From: Longibacter salinarum
GTDB taxonomy: Bacteria > Bacteroidota > Rhodothermia > Rhodothermales > Salinibacteraceae
Reading direction: 5' to 3'
Assembly: GCF_002554795.1 (NCBI RefSeq)
Contig: NZ_PDEQ01000001.1
Location: forward strand, 124,001-188,000
DNA: 64,000 nt
Shown here piece after piece: positions 26,706 to 35,399 of the stretch. The notes below the pieces were generated by a model. It saw only the letters and a list, made by a program, of their open reading frames with translations, did no database searches and was not told the DNA's origin. Every line of letters begins with the position of its first letter. Position 1 is the first letter of the stretch. The position numbers and the translations under genes are program-made.

Positions 26706-27124
26706 TGGCACCGGGCGAGCACTCGAGGTCGGGACGCCAGGCGGTTGTGTTCGAAGCCATTTCGTGTATGATACCAGGTGAGACCGTCTGCCAAGCACGT
26801 CTGCACCGCCTTCCAGACGCCCAAACCATGGAGGGTCGAACCGCCATGGTCTTCGCAAACACCTCGTTGGCGTTAGGTTTGCCGTTGCGAGCCGTACGAC
26901 TCTTATGGTCGCTATTGCGGTCCACTCACACGGACATCGGATTACATCCTCGCATACCGATTGGCCGTAATCCAACCGCATAACACCGATAAAGTGATGA
27001 AATGACGAATCATTATTCTTTCAAACGAGTGCGAGGGTGTGAATTCATTGACGAATGGGTGCATTAGGCGCTGTTCGCATTCCATACGTATATCGATAAT
27101 CCTTGCTCGACGCCCCGTCTCGAC
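26706..27124. other. 419-bp intergenic region, no gene called
   Basis: No convincing frame on either strand. CGCATAACACC at about 26978-26988 repeats the GCATAAC seen after the Doc gene. An AT-rich patch near 27000-27040 may be a promoter of the next gene. Confidence 0.35.
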
Positions 27125-27373
27125 ATGCTGGACATTCAATCTTTGCAGCTATTGTCGAAGCTTCTCAACGTCTCATATCTCTGTAGAGAAGCCGGTCTGA
27201 ATCCTCGAACGATTCAGTCGAAGTTGCGCCGCGGTACCGAGCTAACTGTGAAAGAAAGCCGAGCGATGTATCGCGTTCTCCAGAGCGATCTTGGAGCGGC
27301 CGGGCTGACAGTGACGGATAAGAACGGAGCGGCCGGTGAAGCGTCTCCAACATGGGAGGACTTACTCGCCTGA
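27125..27373 (+). CDS. Small HTH DNA-binding-like protein
   Basis: 82 residues. A helix-turn-helix is suggested by LLNVSYLCREAGLNPRTIQS and KLRRGTELTVKESRAMYRVL, which resembles the recognition region of short XRE-type regulators. The tail (ASPTWEDLLA) is acidic. The stop at 27373 lies 25 bases before the start of the HEAGH membrane protein, so the two are probably co-transcribed. A role in controlling that gene is inferred. Confidence 0.5.
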   Translation: MLDIQSLQLLSKLLNVSYLCREAGLNPRTIQSKLRRGTELTVKESRAMYRVLQSDLGAAGLTVTDKNGAAGEASPTWEDLLA

Positions 27374-27398
27374 GCGTATGCCGCTACGTCAAGGGACG

Positions 27399-27893
27399 AT
27401 GACGACTGCGGAGGCCGTACGCCCCTGGCTGCTGAGCGTCGTCCTCGCACCGCTGATCGCGTACATCGTCTATGGGTACGCTGCCGGAATCTACACGGTG
27501 TTCGACACCGCATCGTTGCTCATCCACGAAGCCGGGCACTTCTTTTTCCGGCCGTTTGGGTGGGCCCTCTTTCTGTTAGGTGGATCGCTGTACCAGTTGA
27601 TTCTCCCCGGCCTCTTCGTCTGGACCTTCCTCCGGTCCGAGTATCCGCCGGGTGTCCAGGTCAGTTGTGTATGGCTGGGGCAGAACGCGATGAACGTCGC
27701 CACCTACATCGCCGATGCCCGAGATCGGAGTTTACCTCTGATCACCGGCGACGTAAATAGTCACGATTGGTGGCAGCTCCTCGGTGCGGCCGGATTGCTT
27801 CCGTACGACGACCTGATCGCTGCCGGCGTGGTTGTCATCGGGATGGTGGCATTCACTGCCGCACTCCTGGCTCCCCGATGGATGTGGACGTAG
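27399..27893 (+). CDS. Membrane protein with HEAGH metalloprotease-like motif
   Basis: 164 residues with four hydrophobic helices. The second carries SLLIHEAGHFFFRPFGW, an HExxH zinc-binding signature inside or next to the membrane as in site-2-protease-like (M50) proteins. A possible third ligand lies in GDVNSHDWWQLLGAAG. The ATG at 27399 is favoured because AAGGGA lies just upstream. An in-frame ATG at 27378 is an alternative. Small size and lack of PDZ make it unlike standard RseP. Substrate unknown. Follows the small HTH gene. Confidence 0.6.
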   Translation: MTTAEAVRPWLLSVVLAPLIAYIVYGYAAGIYTVFDTASLLIHEAGHFFFRPFGWALFLLGGSLYQLILPGLFVWTFLRSEYPPGVQVSCVWLGQNAMNVATYIADARDRSLPLITGDVNSHDWWQLLGAAGLLPYDDLIAAGVVVIGMVAFTAALLAPRWMWT

Positions 27894-27904
27894 CACTGGG
27901 GCCA

Positions 27905-29857
27905 CTAGGGGAGAATGACAACGCGTTGGGTCGCCGACCCACGCTCGCCGTGTGCACGAAGCAGATACGTTCCGGCACCGAGTTCGGACGCATCCAGTTC
28001 GATCGAAAGCGGGCGGAGCCGTGCAATCGGTCCGTCGTGCAGGCGCGCGACCCGGCGCCCGAGGACGTCGAAGAGATCCACCTGCACGGATTGGGCGCTA
28101 CGAACCGTGAGGTAAACCCGCCCGTGCGATCGAATCGGATGGGGAGAAGGAAGCGTCAGTGCAACGCGTTCCGTCATGCCGACGGTGGCCTGCGTCGTAC
28201 CGATGGTTTTCTCGGCACCGTCAACGGTGATTTCAGCGAGTCGCACGTGGTACGGGCCGGGTGCCAGATTGCTGATCGTATGTCGGTAGCTTGCTCTGGC
28301 GTTGGGCGCTCCGCGTGCGGTGATAATCTCCGACGTATGTCGATGCGATGGTGCGTCTCCCGTTAATACGATCCGAAAGCCCGTTATCTGCGTCTCCGAT
28401 GCCGTTTCCCATTCGACGGTGACGGCGTTTGTACCGCCCGTCGCAGTGAGAGAGATCAATTCGACCGGAATCTGATCAAGGTACTCGCCGTCCAGCGTGA
28501 GCGTACCCGTGCCCAGCGGATCGAGCCACTCCCTGAACGTCATGTGGCCGAAGCTCGTCTCGTCGAATCCGGCAGCAAGAGCGCCGTACCAGTCCGGTTC
28601 GTTGTTGTCATCGGCCCCTCCTTCGGCCGCGCACGCAGCGTCTCCCCCCGACAAGACCCCGACGATCCGCTTGTTTTCACCGAAGAGGGGAGACCCCGAT
28701 GATCCGACTTCAGTGGTTCCGAGATCCCACGCTCCAACTTTCCAGTGCGTGCCCGAGGCGTCTTCGGTGGATCCGAAGTACGCTGTTCGCTGGAGCGGAT
28801 CCAGGTCGAAGGAGATCCGCTTCGCATCGCCGCGTGGGTGATGGATCGACACGGCCTGCTGCGGCGGATCTCCCGATGCGTCCCATCCGCTGTAGTACAC
28901 GCCAAATGTCGACAGATCGGCAGGGTCGTCGAGTTCAAGAAGAACCAGGTCTGGACCGTCGAAGATCGTGCCGAGGCTGTGCACATTGCCGGCTCTCGCT
29001 CGCATGATCGCGCCGCTGCTGGTCTCCTCCTGTCGGCTGTCATCCGACTCGTTTCCGCTCTCGGTGCTGCCTGGAGTGCGGCAGGTCGAGTTTTCGTAAT
29101 TCCAGTAGAACACGGCTGTCACCGCCGTATTCGGCGTGGAAATGCAATGCTCTGCGGTGAGAAAGAAAGGCCGCGCGTCGTACGCCGAGTTGTTTACGAG
29201 TGCGCCGGTGCACACGAACTGTCCACTATTTTCGATATAGGTGTACGTGGCAACGGATCGAACCTGGTCGCGGTAGGGGTCGGCCTCAGAGCACGCCACG
29301 TCAATGTTGCACGCGCCGGATTTAGCTCCGGTGACGGATCGAAGACGGTCGAAGGCGTGGACGACATCACGGATCCGGAGCGTGACGGTCTCAGAGGCAT
29401 CCGCTGGCACACGCACCTCCACCACAAGCGTGTCGTTCCAGACGATCGGCGTTGCGTGGGAGGCCTCCGTTGCGTCTTCGGCTGTATACGGACCGTAGAG
29501 GTCGGTTTTCTCCGGTTCACCAATGGTCAGCGTTGCGCCTGGCGGAAGCTGGAAGCGGTCGAAGAACAGGGAGAGCCCGACGGCACCCGGTGCGACAACG
29601 CGATGTCGCCAGGTGCGCAGAGGGAGATTCCCGGTGGATGTCCACTCGTCCAGCGCCGGCGAACGGTTGACCCGCCGGGTGATGCCAATCTGCCTTGGTT
29701 CGAGTCCCAGACCGTGTGCGCGTTCAGAAGGACGAAGCTCGTCGGCGTTCAGGTACGGCAGGACGGTTTCCGAAGGAACGGCGGATTGAGCTTTAAGGGA
29801 TGCCGGATAGCTGATGAGCATCACCAGACCGAGCACAATCAGGGGGTGGAGCGTCAT
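27905..29857 (-). CDS. Secreted lysyl-endopeptidase-like serine protease with T9SS sorting domain
   Basis: 650 residues from ATG 29857, which opens a signal peptide (MTLHPLIVLGLVMLISYPAS, then LKAQS). A propeptide-like N-terminal region precedes an S1-type protease domain with His in FFLTAEHCIS, Asp in GPDLVLLELDD and Ser in TTEVGSSGSPLFG. Paired cysteines (GACNIDVAC, FVCTGAL) fit the lysyl endopeptidase subfamily, which cuts after lysine. A fibronectin-like stretch follows (about 480-570). The last 80 residues (VQVDLFDVLGRRVARL, LGAGTYLLRA) form a type IX secretion C-terminal sorting domain. So it is exported by the Sec system and then T9SS to the surface or medium. Confidence 0.85.
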   Translation of the reverse strand: MTLHPLIVLGLVMLISYPASLKAQSAVPSETVLPYLNADELRPSERAHGLGLEPRQIGITRRVNRSPALDEWTSTGNLPLRTWRHRVVAPGAVGLSLFFDRFQLPPGATLTIGEPEKTDLYGPYTAEDATEASHATPIVWNDTLVVEVRVPADASETVTLRIRDVVHAFDRLRSVTGAKSGACNIDVACSEADPYRDQVRSVATYTYIENSGQFVCTGALVNNSAYDARPFFLTAEHCISTPNTAVTAVFYWNYENSTCRTPGSTESGNESDDSRQEETSSGAIMRARAGNVHSLGTIFDGPDLVLLELDDPADLSTFGVYYSGWDASGDPPQQAVSIHHPRGDAKRISFDLDPLQRTAYFGSTEDASGTHWKVGAWDLGTTEVGSSGSPLFGENKRIVGVLSGGDAACAAEGGADDNNEPDWYGALAAGFDETSFGHMTFREWLDPLGTGTLTLDGEYLDQIPVELISLTATGGTNAVTVEWETASETQITGFRIVLTGDAPSHRHTSEIITARGAPNARASYRHTISNLAPGPYHVRLAEITVDGAEKTIGTTQATVGMTERVALTLPSPHPIRSHGRVYLTVRSAQSVQVDLFDVLGRRVARLHDGPIARLRPLSIELDASELGAGTYLLRAHGERGSATQRVVILP

Positions 29858-30109
29858 CGATGTCGGCCGAACCGTGGTTAAATCAATAATGGCGATGCAG
29901 GACGGAGACGACGGAGATCTGATCAAAGACGACCCGCCGGGACGTCGCCACGAAGGCTCCACGAGTCTGCATCGCGTACATGATACACGCAACGTCCTCT
30001 GATTAGAGGGAGACAGAGCGCATTTATGTCAACGTCAATGCCGAAGATTGATGTAAGCTGACGCCGATACGAGACGACTCCCGGCGAACTCCGTTTGGCA
30101 CCGGTCAAA

Positions 30110-32398
30110 TCACTGAAAACTGATCTCGAGCCCCAGGTAGGGAACGACGGGAAGCTGGTCCACACGCTCCTCGAGGAAGAGGTCGAAATAAAAGACGTTA
30201 TTGCGGTCGTATGCATTGATGGCACCGGCTTCGAGCGTTAGCTCCATGCCGGGTCGAATCTGAAAGGGCCGCTCAAAGGACGCGTCGAGTCGATGGTAGG
30301 ATGGAAGGCGTCCGCCGTAAGTCTCGCTGTAGAGGAGGCGCGGGCGGCCGAATGTTTCTTCCGGAAGGTCGCGAATACCGAGGATCTCCAGAAAGGCGTC
30401 GGAGCCGTACGACTGCGTGAATGGCCGACCGGTCGAGAATTGCCAGCGCAGGCTCGCTGTACCGCCCAGGACATCGGCCGCGGCCCGAAGACCAACTCGG
30501 TGCCGCTGGTCATGCGGTGGAGTGTAGGTTTCGACGGTGCCACCGGTCCATGCGCCGAGATCGTCCGTCGCGGCTGAGTAGACCACCTTGCTAAGCCCGT
30601 AGTTAGCCGAAAGGTCGAGCCATCCTTGTTTGTATTCTACGACGACGCTACCACCGTACGCCTCCGCATCGGCGGGGGCGAGGCTTGTATTAAAGATCGG
30701 CTGCGGCGTCCATTTCGCGACGGGGAGGTCCTGCATCGTTTTGTAGTAGCCCTCGATGTTGACGCGGAGGGCATCCGTCAGCTGCTGGCTCCAGCCCGCC
30801 ATGGCATGGATCGCCTGAGGGGGACGCGACTGCGGATCGGCTACCCACGCGAGAAACGACGACCCGGCGTCCCGCTCGTCTACGACGGCATCTGAGAGCT
30901 GCCGATAGAGTCCGCCGGCGACGGACAGTTTCATTCGGTCGGAGTTGCCTGGCTGCCAGGAGGCGCGCAGGCGGGGCTCGATGGTGAGGTTGCTCCATCC
31001 GACGGGGAGTTCGGTTCCAATGGACGGTGAGACCGTCACCGCGTCGCCAATATCGATACCGGCACCGACGAAGCCGCCGAGCTTCAGAAGGAACTCGTCG
31101 TCTGCATCTACGCCGACGAATGGCTCCTGAAACCCATACTTGAAACGATTGACATCAACGCTGAAGCCTCCGGACGTCGTGCCCCAGCCGAACTCTTGCT
31201 CCATTTTGAGATCGGTCCGTAGCACCCATGTGGTGGCGCTACGGTCGGAGCCCTCGGTGTTCGAGATCTCGTTGGTAAAGCGCGCGGTGCCAAAGCTGAC
31301 ATCCACGATCTGCGGTGAGCGGGATCCGAACGTAAGGCAGCGAACCCCGGCTGAGGTATTCGCCCATTTGAACCGTGCATCTCGGGCGGGATTGATGGCA
31401 CCCCGGTCATACGTACGAATGCCGGTCACACTGCACTGACTGTTTTCGCTCTGCGTGAAGAGCCGGGCCGTCACGTCATAAAACCGGTAGGGTGTGTCTT
31501 CCCCGAGGAGGGTGGGGCCGACGGGCTCGATGACGGACTGCCGAGCGTGGACGAGAAACGAACTTGAGCCGTTGACAATCGGGCCTTCGGCGCGTGCCGA
31601 TGCCGCAAACGGGCTTCCCGAGACGCCGCCCTCGAACGACTTCAGATTACCTGGACGCAGGTTTACATCCAGCACTGAGGAAAGTGTATTACGGTATTCA
31701 GCACCAAAACCACCGGCGTAGAAATCGGCGCTCGCCACGAGTTCGGACGGAAACGCGGAGTAGAATCCGATAATGTGGAAGGGTTTGTAGATCGGAATGC
31801 CGTCCACAAGAATGAGGTTTTGCGACGGTGTGCCGCCTCGCACGTAGAGTCGTCCGCCGCGATCCCCGAGCGTGGCAACGCTGGGAAGCGACCGGAGGTA
31901 GCCGGCCAAGTCGCTTCCCGGCCCTGGCATGGGGATCGTTTGCAGATCCGCCGGCAGGATCTCCTTCAGTCCAGCTTGAGCGGTTTCGACCTTGCGACGC
32001 GCTTCCACGGTGACGCCGTCGAGGGCCTCATTCCGGGCCGCAAGGTTGATCTCGACCGTCTGCATCCCGGGTTCCAGCGTAACCGGGCGCCGATCCGTTT
32101 CGTAGCCGACAAAGCTGACGCGAAGAGTGTACTCCGCGGGAGCCGGGCCGTAGATCTGATAGAAACCGTCGCTGGACGATGCGACCGCTTTCACGATCTT
32201 CGTCGAATCAAGCAGGACAACGTTCGCTCCGGAGAGCGGCCGCCCGGTATCTGCATCTCGTACAAATCCGCGCAGGACGACGGGCTCGGGACCGCGTTGG
32301 GCGAGGGCCTGCGGCGAGAGGAGGGACGACACAGCGAGGACGACCGCCACAAAAATCGCTACAAGGGGAGCATAGCCTGTTTTTCTCGAACCACGCAT
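30110..32398 (-). CDS. TonB-dependent outer-membrane receptor
   Basis: 762 residues from ATG 32398; an upstream TTG at 32434 would only lengthen the leader. Signal peptide, then a carboxypeptidase-regulatory-like domain (VLRGFVRDADTGRPLSGANV, about 40-120), a plug domain with PMPGPGSDLAGYLRSLP and LYVRGGTPSQNLILVDGIPI (about 150-230), and a long beta-barrel ending in an aromatic residue (GLEISFQ). Uses TonB/proton-motive force to import a ligand that the sequence does not reveal. Two DUF4249-like lipoproteins lie upstream on the same strand and probably act with it in binding. Confidence 0.85.
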   Translation of the reverse strand: MRGSRKTGYAPLVAIFVAVVLAVSSLLSPQALAQRGPEPVVLRGFVRDADTGRPLSGANVVLLDSTKIVKAVASSSDGFYQIYGPAPAEYTLRVSFVGYETDRRPVTLEPGMQTVEINLAARNEALDGVTVEARRKVETAQAGLKEILPADLQTIPMPGPGSDLAGYLRSLPSVATLGDRGGRLYVRGGTPSQNLILVDGIPIYKPFHIIGFYSAFPSELVASADFYAGGFGAEYRNTLSSVLDVNLRPGNLKSFEGGVSGSPFAASARAEGPIVNGSSSFLVHARQSVIEPVGPTLLGEDTPYRFYDVTARLFTQSENSQCSVTGIRTYDRGAINPARDARFKWANTSAGVRCLTFGSRSPQIVDVSFGTARFTNEISNTEGSDRSATTWVLRTDLKMEQEFGWGTTSGGFSVDVNRFKYGFQEPFVGVDADDEFLLKLGGFVGAGIDIGDAVTVSPSIGTELPVGWSNLTIEPRLRASWQPGNSDRMKLSVAGGLYRQLSDAVVDERDAGSSFLAWVADPQSRPPQAIHAMAGWSQQLTDALRVNIEGYYKTMQDLPVAKWTPQPIFNTSLAPADAEAYGGSVVVEYKQGWLDLSANYGLSKVVYSAATDDLGAWTGGTVETYTPPHDQRHRVGLRAAADVLGGTASLRWQFSTGRPFTQSYGSDAFLEILGIRDLPEETFGRPRLLYSETYGGRLPSYHRLDASFERPFQIRPGMELTLEAGAINAYDRNNVFYFDLFLEERVDQLPVVPYLGLEISFQ

Positions 32399-32491
32399 GG
32401 ATAGGAACGGACCAAGAACGGAGAAAAGGGGCAAAACGAGATGCGGATAGAGTTTAGTAGCGAGACGAAAGGGACGACTGCGCCGCCGTAT

Positions 32492-33373
32492 TTACTCGAC
32501 GCTCAGAATGCGGGCGTTTTCTTCCGTGACGTCAATGGTGTACGTTCGGCGCACGACTCCGGCGACGTATCCATGGCCACCTGAGACGTTGCTAAACGAG
32601 TCGGGGCGGACGACATCTTCGAACGCAAGGTCGTTGTACGCATCGAGCTCTGGCCAGTCGGATCCGGCGGCGGTGAAATGAAGGGTCACGAGGCTATCCG
32701 CCCGCCGATAGCAGCGATATCTTGGCTGGTCCAGAAACGACACGTAATCGACGGGGGTGGTGAATTCGGAATCACCGGTTTGGGTGACCGAAGCGTAGAT
32801 GTCGAGACGTGCAGTGAACGGACTCTCGCTGCACCCGAAGTCTTCCCGCGCATCAAGTTCGATATCGAGGCGTGCACCAGCCACCATGGGGATGCCCGAC
32901 GTGACAAAGTCGAAGCTATCGGCCGTGACGTTGATGGTCTCGTAGTCGTAGTCGGGGTCTGGCGTCGATGTTGTCGCGGAGGCGCGGACGTCCCCCTCAC
33001 GAATGACGTCGATCCGGTACGTGTGCATGCCCCGGATGGGAAGGGTTGTCCAGAAGTTGTGCTGGCGCAGGTCTCGCGCGGAGGCAAACGTAAATATGGA
33101 ATCGTTCAGCTCGACGGACGTCCCGGTCGTTTCATCCGTAAGCATCACGGTCGCATTGATATCATCCCTCGCGCCGAGTGGGAGGCTGTCGCGAAGGTCT
33201 TCCACCCGGATCCACTGCGTATCTCGACCCACGTCGAGGACGCCGTACATCGAAAACTGGTATTCGTCGCGCGGTTGAACCGCATCGATTGTCGTGTCGC
33301 ATCCTACCATCAATACCGCCATCAGACTGGCAGCGAGCAATGACAGGGTGGTGGAGGTCGGGACGGTAGTCAT
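32492..33373 (-). CDS. DUF4249-like lipoprotein (paralogue 1)
   Basis: 293 residues from ATG 33373. A lipoprotein signal ends LMVGC. FSMYGVLDVGRDTQWIRVED and MHTYRIDVIREGDVRASATT give the pattern of the DUF4249 family, found in Bacteroidota next to TonB receptors. The C-terminus SFSNVSGGHGYVAGVVRRTY is shared nearly word for word with the next upstream gene. It lies 93 bases before the receptor on the same strand. Probable surface or periplasmic binding partner of the receptor. Ligand unknown. Confidence 0.7.
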   Translation of the reverse strand: MTTVPTSTTLSLLAASLMAVLMVGCDTTIDAVQPRDEYQFSMYGVLDVGRDTQWIRVEDLRDSLPLGARDDINATVMLTDETTGTSVELNDSIFTFASARDLRQHNFWTTLPIRGMHTYRIDVIREGDVRASATTSTPDPDYDYETINVTADSFDFVTSGIPMVAGARLDIELDAREDFGCSESPFTARLDIYASVTQTGDSEFTTPVDYVSFLDQPRYRCYRRADSLVTLHFTAAGSDWPELDAYNDLAFEDVVRPDSFSNVSGGHGYVAGVVRRTYTIDVTEENARILSVE

Positions 33374-33541
33374 AGGCAACCTCGAGAGTGAAACACGAGG
33401 GATTGGGACGTAAACGACTGCATGTAGATCAGAGTGGGATCGGGGAGCGCGCAAGTAGCAGCGACAGGATGCGCGCATTCGACCTCGGAACCTATCATGT
33501 CTGTGCGGTGCCCCCGCCACGCCGGTAACGAATACAGCATA

Positions 33542-34414
33542 TCAGTAAATATCTTTTACGTTACCGTCTTTGATAACGTACGTGCGCCGATAGACGCCCG
33601 CAACGTATCCATGTCCGCCGTCGACATTGCTAAACGAGTCGGGTTGGATGGTGGCTTCCAGTGGGAGCTGGTGGTATTCTTCAAAGCCGGGCCAGTCGGG
33701 GCCGCCGTCTGCAGTCCGGATCTTAAAGTTTTCGAAACCGAAGTCGTAGCAATCATAGCCCTGAAGCACCTTCGCTGATGGTACAATCCGTTCGATACGG
33801 TACGTGTCGCCGGACACGGCCTCTGTAGAGGAATAGAGATCGATCCTGACTTCGATCGGGGTAAGACCGCCGCATCCGGGTTTATTGTTCGGGATGCCAG
33901 TGAAAATGGCTTTTGCTCCTGCCAACGGAGTTTCGCTCGTGACGATGAGATAGAACTCGCTACCGCGACCGCCCCTCGTGTCGTAGGTGAACACGGAATC
34001 GGGCGTGGTTGTCGTTGCCGTCGTCTCGACACGTCCATCTCGTTCTACGTCAAGCCGATACGTGTGCTCGGCGTGGATCGGAGCCGTCGTCCAGAAATTG
34101 TGGTATTGCGCGTTCAGTGCGGATACGTCCCGAAAGATCGAGTCGCGCAGAACGGTTGACGTGCCTGCGGTTTCATCAGTCAATCGAACCGTCACATCGA
34201 GCGTATCCGGTGCTCCGATTCCAACGCCGTCTTGCAGGTTCTCCACGCGGATCCATTGCGTGTCGCGGTTGACGTCGAGGATGCCGTACATCGAGTATTT
34301 GTATCCCGGACGATCGACGAACGCGTCCACTGTCGTGTCGCAACGTACCGCGAATAGGGCGCAGACGATCGCGAGTGGGAGCAGGACATAGTGGCGCGAT
34401 GGAGAGAAGTGCAT
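33542..34414 (-). CDS. DUF4249-like lipoprotein (paralogue 2)
   Basis: 290 residues from ATG 34414, with lipobox FAVRC. It repeats the architecture of its downstream neighbour: YSMYGILDVNRDTQWIRVEN, HNFWTTAPIHAEHTYRLDVE, SFSNVDGGHGYVAGVYRRTY. The middle (residues about 150-230) differs, including cysteines in NKPGCGG and GYDCYDF. The two genes are therefore tandem duplicates that have diverged in the centre, perhaps in what they bind. First gene of a likely three-gene operon ending in the TonB receptor. Confidence 0.7.
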   Translation of the reverse strand: MHFSPSRHYVLLPLAIVCALFAVRCDTTVDAFVDRPGYKYSMYGILDVNRDTQWIRVENLQDGVGIGAPDTLDVTVRLTDETAGTSTVLRDSIFRDVSALNAQYHNFWTTAPIHAEHTYRLDVERDGRVETTATTTTPDSVFTYDTRGGRGSEFYLIVTSETPLAGAKAIFTGIPNNKPGCGGLTPIEVRIDLYSSTEAVSGDTYRIERIVPSAKVLQGYDCYDFGFENFKIRTADGGPDWPGFEEYHQLPLEATIQPDSFSNVDGGHGYVAGVYRRTYVIKDGNVKDIY

Positions 34415-34857
34415 ATACGCGCGAATTCAAATTCGTGTGTCTCCAGAGAGGGTACGGGTATGCTTTCAATCGTGCATATAAACAACATCTTTTTGTGGCG
34501 AAAGTCAACGTGGACCTGCCCGAATCCCTCTCGTTAAGGAAAGAACGTTTGTAGCACACACGGGCCGTTTATCAGCACCCGCCGATGGCCGGAGCGGTAT
34601 GCTGATATTGTGGTTTGTACGGAGGTAGGCGTGACCTAGAGTCCAGCCGTCGCGCCTGAGTGCGAATCGGTTATGGGATACCGAAGGAAGCGCCATCTCG
34701 CGGGTATCGCTCTCAGGATATCTGTAACGTTCCCTGCATGATCGGATAAGCCGGCGTATTTTCCTCAACGTAGATGGTTCAGGTCGGTGTAACGGCTCCA
34801 AGATAGGGATTTGGATACGAATCTCCGACTGGCCATTTACAAACCTCGCTGACAATC
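34415..34857. other. 443-bp divergent intergenic region
   Basis: It holds the promoters of the DUF4249/TonB operon (leftward) and of the DUF4864-like gene (rightward). No gene, tRNA or strong hairpin is seen. Confidence 0.4.
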
Positions 34858-35388
34858 ATGGATCTCGTTCCATTACAGTCCCGGTCCACATTACCCGTCT
34901 TCGTTGTCCTCGTAACCGGGTTGATACTTGCGTGTATCCCCGCTGAAACGCGCGGGGCGATGCCATCCGTTGCACCGGACTCTCTTCCCGGACCATCACC
35001 TTCTCTGACCCCAGTCGAGGTTGTGCAGACGCAGGTCGAGGCGCTGAAGCAAAACAATGCTCCATTCGAAGGAGCGGGCGTTGAAACGGCGTACCGTTTT
35101 GCATCGCCGAAAAGCCGAGCGGAAACCGGTCAATTAACGCAATTCCGGGCGCTCTTCGCCTCGGCGCCATACGGACCCATGCTCGACCATATCACGGCCG
35201 AATACAGCGAGCCGCAGGTGACGGGGGATATCGCGCGCGTCGGGGTCATTGTCATCACCGAGACCGGTGACCGTGTCAGTTACCTGTTCCAGCTGGAGCG
35301 GCAGAGCTATCCGCCGTACGAGGATTGCTGGATGACGGATGCAGTCGTGCCCGTCAAGAAGGAGGACCGAACGTCCGTGGGAACGTAA
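34858..35388 (+). CDS. DUF4864-like exported protein
   Basis: 176 residues. The N-terminal hydrophobic segment LPVFVVLVTGLILACIP looks like a signal or lipoprotein leader (Cys after LILA). The domain from about residue 50 (VVQTQVEALKQNNAPFEGAG, ETAYRFASPKSRAETGQLTQ, PYGPMLDH, VSYLFQLERQS) follows the DUF4864 pattern, an NTF2-like alpha/beta fold of unknown role. It converges on the histidine kinase gene with 11 bases between stops. Confidence 0.6.
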   Translation: MDLVPLQSRSTLPVFVVLVTGLILACIPAETRGAMPSVAPDSLPGPSPSLTPVEVVQTQVEALKQNNAPFEGAGVETAYRFASPKSRAETGQLTQFRALFASAPYGPMLDHITAEYSEPQVTGDIARVGVIVITETGDRVSYLFQLERQSYPPYEDCWMTDAVVPVKKEDRTSVGT

Positions 35389-35399
35389 GCCAACACCGG

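Noticed and set aside
26706-27124. Insertion-sequence remnant
   Set aside because: No transposase motif or terminal inverted repeats could be found in either strand.
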